This document shows positions 58,358 to 64,000 of a stretch of DNA of 64,000 nt, piece after piece. Every line of letters starts with the position of its first letter. Within the stretch, counting starts at the first letter, position 1. The DNA comes from Elgaria multicarinata webbii (Eukaryota; Chordata; Lepidosauria; Squamata; Anguidae): NCBI RefSeq assembly GCF_023053635.1, contig NC_086183.1, positions 689,501 through 753,500 on the forward strand. Reading direction: 5' to 3'. The position numbers and the translations under genes were made by a program. Under the pieces are notes generated by a model. It ran no database searches. It saw only the letters and a list, made by a program, of their open reading frames with translations, and was not told where the DNA came from.

Positions 58358-59628
58358 ATGGAAAAAGAACAGGAGGCAAGCTCTGGTGCTGCTGAAAACA
58401 GTTAAAATCTTTAATAGTTCTTTTTTGTTAAAGGCTTGATGTTTCGGATTTAACAAAATCCTTCCTGAGGAGCTACAACAGATGAGATTTTAACAGTTAA
58501 AAATACAAACAGATATAGGGAACAACATCTGTACCTAAACAAACTTTGTTCATGTTTTTTGTTGCTTATATAGCCAGGATTTGTTTTAAAGAACAACAGA
58601 AGATCGTTTTGTTAAAATATTTTGTATTTTTAACTGTTAAAATCTCATGTTGTAGCTCCTGAAGAAGGACTTTGTTAAATCCGAAGCATCGAGCCTTTTA
58701 CAAAAAAGAACTATTAAAGATTTTCAGATTTTTCTGATTTTCTGACAGTTGAACTGGCCATCTCCACCAGTTCCAACATCTTCAACATCCATTCCTCCAC
58801 TATCGGTATTGCTGGGTCTTTCCAGTCAGTTCTGTGCAAAAAGCAGTCTTGCTGCCGTCACCATATACAAAAACAAATTCCCCCCTTCTCTTTTGTTTGT
58901 TTGTCCATTAGTCCAAGTAAGAATGCTTCCGGTTTCATTTCTATATTTGTCTTCAATATTTTTTGAATTAAAGAATGTATCTGGATCCAAAATGTCTTGG
59001 CTTTTTTACAAGTCCACCAAAGATGATTAGAAGGTTCCTTCCTCTTTTTTACATTTCCAACACTTACTTGAAGCCCCTTTAAACATCTTTGCTAATTTTA
59101 CAGGTGACATATACCATCTATACATCATCTTATAAAAATTCTCTTTAAGCTTTGCACACAATGTAAATTTTAAACCCTTTCCCCACATATTTTCCCATTC
59201 TTCCATTAAAATATTATGTCCAACATTCTGTGCCCATTTTATCATACAATCCTTTACTTGTTCGTCCTCCATCTCATATCTTAACAACAGTTTATACATC
59301 TTTGCAACAACATGTTCATCGTTTGTACATAATAATATTTCAAATTCAGATTTTGTTTGTTCAAATCCATGATTTTTCTTGTCTATTTTAAATCTCTCCA
59401 TAATTTGTACATAAGAAAACCATTGACATGTATGACCTTCTTTCAACAATTCTTCCCTTGTTTTTAACTTATATTCACCTTGCAACAATTCTAATACATC
59501 ATTATATGTCAACCATGTGTAAAGTCCCTTCTATTAAAAGTTAAAATCTTTAATAGTTCTTGATGCAAGAGAACTATTAAAGATTTTAACTGTTTTCAGC
59601 AGCACCAGAGATTGATTCCCATTCTTTT
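58358..59628. repeat. Large foldback (inverted-repeat) element split by L1 sequence
   Basis: The outer ends are inverted: 58381-58420 is an exact reverse complement of about 59569-59608 (40 bp), with weaker symmetry extending to 58358 and 59628. Inside, 58398-58509 and 58620-58724 form a second ~105-bp inverted repeat around a 111-bp spacer. At 59539-59608 a smaller hairpin repeats the end sequence. L1 ORF2 sequence occupies the middle. The simplest reading is a MITE-like foldback with ~130-bp arms, later interrupted near the end of its right arm. No target duplication was identified. Confidence 0.8.
58725..59538 (-). mobile_element. L1 ORF2 C-terminal fragment within the foldback
   Basis: The frame 59027-59512 encodes L1 ORF2 C-terminal sequence (GLKFTLCAKLKENFYKMMYR, KCWKCKKEEGTF), continuing in another frame to codons for EWMLKMLELVEMA near 58760. 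It differs from the other L1 copies here, so it is a second L1 family. It has no A tail: the 3' side ends directly in the foldback arm, which is not normal for target-primed insertion. Confidence 0.78.
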
Positions 59629-59887
59629 TCCGTCCTGTGGTGCTTTTCTTCCCTGTAACTACACATCTAGGCAGACTATGGCCTTTAGGGTGTGTTTTTG
59701 GCTTGGTGTGTGTGTGTGGATCAAGATCTTGCTGATATGCCCTAAGGCAGTAATTAATACACGGTGTTAACAATATCAGGATCAGCAATCCATTTTTTTA
59801 ATCAACAGAAAGTATCAGGCAGGGAAACAACCAGAAGTCACAAATCCTCATTCATGTAACACTATTAAACTGCAACTTTAAATGCCT

Positions 59888-59926
59888 AAATGTTAGGCAA
59901 CTTTAAATGTCAGTTGCCTAACATTT
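59888..59926. repeat. Perfect 14-bp-arm hairpin
   Basis: Arms 59888-59901 and 59913-59926 are exact reverse complements around an 11-base loop, with further partial symmetry outside ('tttaaatgc' and 'gcgttaaa'). Confidence 0.9.
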
Positions 59927-60939
59927 AAAGCGTTAAATGCAGGGCCTCCCCTTGCCCCCCACCCCATCTGGACCCAGACTAAATTTTGGGATAACAACAA
60001 ATGTTGTGGCCTTCACAGCCGAATGGAAAAAAGACTCTCCGAAGCAGCCTCTCTTTCCTCTGGGATAATGATATCAATCAACCCAATGCAGCCGCTTTCA
60101 GGAGAGTTTGTCTGGAGGGGCAAAGAAGCAAAACCATCCTTTCCATACTGATCTGTGCCCTCCCTCTCACTACCACATTGGCTTCCAGCCCCTCCTCTCC
60201 TCATTTGGTTACAGAATAGTGGAGCAAACGTAACCCAGGTCACAGCCATGGCAGCGCGCTGGCAGAATGCCGCATCCTGTGCATGTTCAGGCCTTGCAGC
60301 ATGGTAGGACTGAAATGCCAGGGGTGGGGGGAATACAAAAAGTCAGGAGCCACTGTCAGAGGGTGCTACCAGGACTCGCACCCATGCCACCAACACCACA
60401 GAGCATTCAGTCACAGCAGCAGATAGCAAGCACACACACATTACGAGGCAGCTGTCTTTCCCCCCACCCCCAGCTGCAACTCCAGAAGATTCCAGAAGTA
60501 CAGGGTATTCAAGAGCAGCCCTGGAATAGGGGAAAAGACCGTGCGTGTGTGTCCTGGAACAAATCCCAGGAACAGCCCTGCCTAAGGGTAGTGCGGGCAC
60601 AACCAGACGCATGTGCCAAACGGAAGGTGTGCTGCAAGGACCAGTTGTGATGTATGGGGTGAGGCCACGCCCCCTGACAAAATCTGGGGTGGGGGCAATC
60701 TGCTTCCAGCCCAAAACAGCTGTGCACACACACACCCAGCAAAATGGCATGACCGAAAGAGAAAAAGGGAGGGGGGAGTGAGGGAAGAGGAGACTGAGCA
60801 AAGTCAGGTGCTAATTCTTAATTAGTAGTAGTTCTAAAGACTGGCTGGAATGCAAGCAGTTCCGGGAGAGGGTTGGGGAGGTTGGGTCCAGCACCTTGGA
60901 CAGTTCCTTCAGAGTTCTGACTGAAACTCAAGGGGGGGG
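59927..60939. other. INPP5B intron 5, single copy
   Basis: No exon or transposon recognised. A short (CA)n lies at about 60723-60734. Confidence 0.4.
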
Positions 60940-62300
60940 GATTCACAGCCGCACTGACATCGGAGCGGGTGCCCCCTCCTCCGCCTGCTCACCCGCCTCC
61001 ACTGGCTGAATGTGGCAAGACTTTCTGCAGAGCCATGGAGGGGCGGGCGGGCCGGCCTGCCCGCCCTCTCCCCCTGCGGCAGCCTGACGGAGTAGCTGTC
61101 GCCAGGGTCGGAGGCAGCCGGGAGCCCTCGGGAGCCGCTCTTCCGCTGAGCCGACGGTGGGCCCCTGCGCGTCCCCTCTCCTGTGGCGGTGCGCCATTTC
61201 CTCGCGTCTACACCCGGCCCTTCGCAAAGGCAGGCGAGGCTGCCGCTCCGCCCCAAGGGGCTCACAATACGCGGCGGAGGGAGGGCTGCTCCGCTCCGGT
61301 GGCTCGCGGGAGGGGAGCGGAACGGAGGGCCGGGCCGGGCCAAGGCTCTCGGGGAGTGGTGGAGGCGAGCGCGGGCTGGCGGGCGCCTCGTCGGGGCGAG
61401 CGCGGGGGCTGCACGGGAGGTCCGCGTAGGTAGGCAGGCGGGAGAGGGAGGGGGCCCCGCACTGAGGAGGACTTCCGGGCTCTCGGAGGGAGTCGGCGGG
61501 GGCGCCCGCGCTGGGCTGGGCTGGGCTACTGCGGGGGGCGCCGGTCCTAGCCGGGCGCGGCGCTCGCCTCGCTCCCACGAAGCGGCGGCGGGGGAAGCGC
61601 CTCTGCGGATAGCCCGGACGGTGGCCGCCGGCGGGCAAAGCCTTCCTGACTCTCGGAAGACGCGGCGGCGGCGGCGGCGGCCCGGGGGTGGCTGAGGACT
61701 CCACTCTCGGCAGGGCTCTTGCGCTGGACGCGCGACTGGGGAGGGCTCCTGTCAGCCCCAGCGTTGGAGCCGGCCGGGCGCCGACGACCACCTCCGGGCC
61801 CGGCACGCGTCGCGGGAGAAGCGCGCTGGAAGACCTTGGGGCTGGGCGGCGCCCCGCTCGGCCCAGCTAGGCTGGGGCTAGCGGGAGTTGTAGTGCCGAG
61901 AAGGCGGAGGGCCCCCGCTGCCTCCGGCCCCCTCCCTGCGCGAGCGGGGCAGCCGCTTCGGGAAGATGCTCGGCGGGGCGCAGCTCCTGCGTCTCTCTCC
62001 GCGGTTGCCGTGTCAAGGCGGCTCTCTTGCCGGAGGAGGGGCCGGGGGCGGCGGCGGCGGCGGCTTCCTCCTCCTCTGGAAGCAGGAGAAGAGCGCAGCC
62101 CTTCTTTATGCAAAGGTCGCAGCAAACCTGTGGGAGCCGAGGAAGGGAGGAGCCGCTTCTCCTGCCCCTTTGCAGAGAAACGTCCCTTCCAGGCAGGGCT
62201 TCGTGCAAAGTCAGAGTTCGCGTCTTCTGCGGTCGCCGCCACCTCCGCCTGCCCCAGCTTCCTTGCTTCAGCCTGATCTTCAGTAGGCTTTCTACAGGGG
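60940..62300. promoter_or_regulatory. CpG island inside INPP5B intron 5
   Basis: About 1.3 kb of CpG-dense DNA with CGG runs (61663-61680 and 62048-62063) and overlapping open frames on all strands, the pattern of a strong promoter. A GGGAGTTGTAGT at 61883-61894 resembles the conserved half of ZNF143 sites. No exon of a known gene was recognised on either strand. It could be an internal INPP5B promoter or the start of an antisense or noncoding transcript. Confidence 0.7.
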
Positions 62301-62775
62301 CTGCTGCGCTTCCACCCCCAAGAACAGAGCTGAAGCTAGGGGAGGGGGGCAAACAAGAACTTTCCTGCAACATGTTTGCTTATATTCTTCAAATAGCAAT
62401 TTCTTATGACATTCCTAAATGTGGACATTGTTGGATTTGGGGATTTGCAAGTGGGAGAGGGGGAACCCAGCCAAAGCATAATGTGCTGGCATTTTCCAAG
62501 TGGATGTTTAACATGGTCGCTAATGAAATCTTAAAGTTTCCCAAAGCATCCTTCAAAACTAAATTTCAAAGTTGAAATGCTCAGACTCCAAAAGCTTGAT
62601 CTCAAATGTTTGAAGTTCTGCTGAAATTTGAATGAATATGTAATTCTTCAGTTCTATTGCAACTTCGAAAGTTGACATAAAGCACATCTGTGTTTAGTAC
62701 CTAAGAATGTGCAGGATTGTAGCCATCCTGATTGCTTCCCAGCGATGGACGGGGGGCTTCCAACCCCCTTTTCAA
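62301..62775. other. AT-rich single-copy DNA after the CpG island
   Basis: No feature recognised. Confidence 0.4.
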
Positions 62776-63420
62776 TGCAGCGTGCCACCCTAAGCCTCCC
62801 TGAGAGGGGCAGTTCCACCTCTGCTCAATTGCCTCCAGGGAACGAGAGTCCACCACCTGGGCCACTGCTGAACTGCTCTGACTGTTAGCAAGTGTCTCCT
62901 AATGTTTAGCCAAATCTTCTGCCCTGCCATTTCCACACATGGACCTGATTCGCACAATTCACACACCCCGCCACAGGTTTTCATGATCTCTGAGCCCAGC
63001 AAGGGTGGCTTGTTGGGGTGGTTAACAAACCTCTTCCTCACTCTGCAGCAGGCCATGGATCCTGGGTGGTTTGTTACGCACCCCAACAAGCCACTAGCAC
63101 GAGGTTGGGACATCGTGATGACCCACGCCCAGCAACTGTAATTAGGGAAATGAGCTGGCCTGTGACCAGCATGTACCAGGGTGGTTAACACTGGCTCTAG
63201 TCTTGCCCTCCAGAGCAACAGAGAACAGGTCTGCCCCATCGTATGCATGAGAGCCCTTCAGTCCGTGAAGACCACTATCATGTCTCCACCTGAGCTGCTC
63301 TTCTCCAGGCTAAACATGCCCAGGTCCATCAACCGTTTCTCATAGGTCTTGATTTCCAGAACCCACCCACCCCAACCTGATCATTCTCCCTGAATCATGT
63401 TTGGGTTTGACAATGTCTGT
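62776..63420 (-). mobile_element. Diverged CR1 3' part split by another repeat
   Basis: 62776-62935 and 63245-63420 on the - strand follow the order of the CR1 3' ends elsewhere ('gcctccagggaacgagagtc', then 'atcatgtctccacctgag' and 'ttctccaggctaaacatgcc'). The middle, about 62936-63244, is foreign to CR1. It contains an imperfect inverted repeat, 63005-63032 against 63068-63096 (about 25 of 28 matching), suggestive of a MITE. The CR1 family is more diverged than the other copies. Confidence 0.65.
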
Positions 63421-64000
63421 CTTAAAAAGTGGTACCAATAATGACACAAATCAGGATAATTTGGATCTGGACCCACCTCTTGTCTACAGAACCTGCCCTG
63501 CTTTAGGGCTACAGGCTAAATACCACTCTCCACCCTTTGGAAAAGAAAGAATATGTGGCGACCTGCTAAGCCTGTGGAGCTGAAGCCCTGTTCCTGCCTC
63601 TATGCAGGCATGTCTGCTCAGCCCAGTGTGGTGGGAAGGTGCCGCTCGCAGAAGGGCAGCCTTCTTTCCCTGTGCGGCAGCCCTTTGCTTGGGTGCTCTC
63701 ATTTCATTCCTGGTTTTATTGTTTTATGTGCAATGCCTTCTTTCTTTGGGATTCAGTGCTCTAACTTCAGAAAAAGCGTAGGGTAAATTGGGTTCTGGCT
63801 AATATGTAATGTGAAAGATGACTGTGCTCATGACATCGCTGTGACGTATTCCATTGTTGGGACTGCTTTTCAGTTTGGGAACAGGCTGAGAGAGACCAGC
63901 TTGGCCAGAGCCAGACTGGGAGTTCTTGGATAACTCCAGACTGGGGTTTTGTTGATGTTGGCTGTGCTGGGCCTCTCCCTTCCCCGTGGAAGTGATTCTG
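63421..64000. other. Single-copy DNA, window end
   Basis: No exon of INPP5B or other gene was recognised. Confidence 0.4.

Noticed and set aside
60943-62575. Long frames in the 61-62 kb CpG island (up to 287 codons)
   Set aside because: They show the same composition effect on all strands; none matches INPP5B or any other protein I recognise.
1-64000. CRISPR arrays, prophage, operons or tRNA/rRNA genes
   Set aside because: All regular repeats are microsatellites or transposon tails, genes are intron-split, and no cloverleaf-type sequence was spotted by eye.

Overview
The window is vertebrate nuclear DNA, most likely from a squamate reptile (lizard-type genome). The evidence is intron-split genes, CpG-island promoters and a dense mix of CR1, L2-like and L1 LINEs with hAT DNA transposons and one solo LTR. 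No prokaryotic gene organisation, rRNA, tRNA or CRISPR array was seen.

Three genes on the + strand form a block that I recall as conserved in human 1p34 (same order, same relative direction): FHL3 (five coding exons, 22985-25287, 279 aa), SF3A3 (17 exons, 34378-43220, 501 aa, complete) and the first five coding exons of INPP5B (54025-56666; the rest lies beyond the window). FHL3 probably starts at a CpG island near 5640-6600, which would make its first intron about 17 kb. SF3A3 and INPP5B start inside their own CpG islands.

The most interesting locus is a fourth gene between SF3A3 and INPP5B, where I know of no gene in mammals. It has eight coding exons (48929-52269) that join in frame to 291 aa. 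The product has a signal peptide, two homologous 12-cysteine domains resembling the Ly6/uPAR (three-finger) fold, a threonine stalk made by an (ACC)10 repeat, and a GPI-anchor-type C-terminus. I cannot assign it to a named family.

Layout: 1-4144 is an L2-like LINE interrupted by an L1, then a hAT element. 4145-8113 is mostly single-copy and holds the putative FHL3 promoter. 8114-22930 is the repeat-rich putative FHL3 intron 1. 22985-26390 is FHL3. 26390-33900 is intergenic and full of nested repeats (L1, L2-like, solo LTR, hAT). 33920-43390 is SF3A3. 43390-48928 is intergenic with CR1 pieces. 48929-53050 is the Ly6-like gene. From 53100 onward is INPP5B, whose fifth intron contains foldback structures and a second strong CpG island (60940-62300).

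Many repeat insertions keep readable target-site duplications, so the insertion order can be reconstructed: L1s into L2-like copies, LINE tails into hAT and CR1 copies, and hAT copies carrying an older LINE tail that spread with them. All exon models are from splice-site reading, reading-frame closure and remembered human proteins; no alignment was run.
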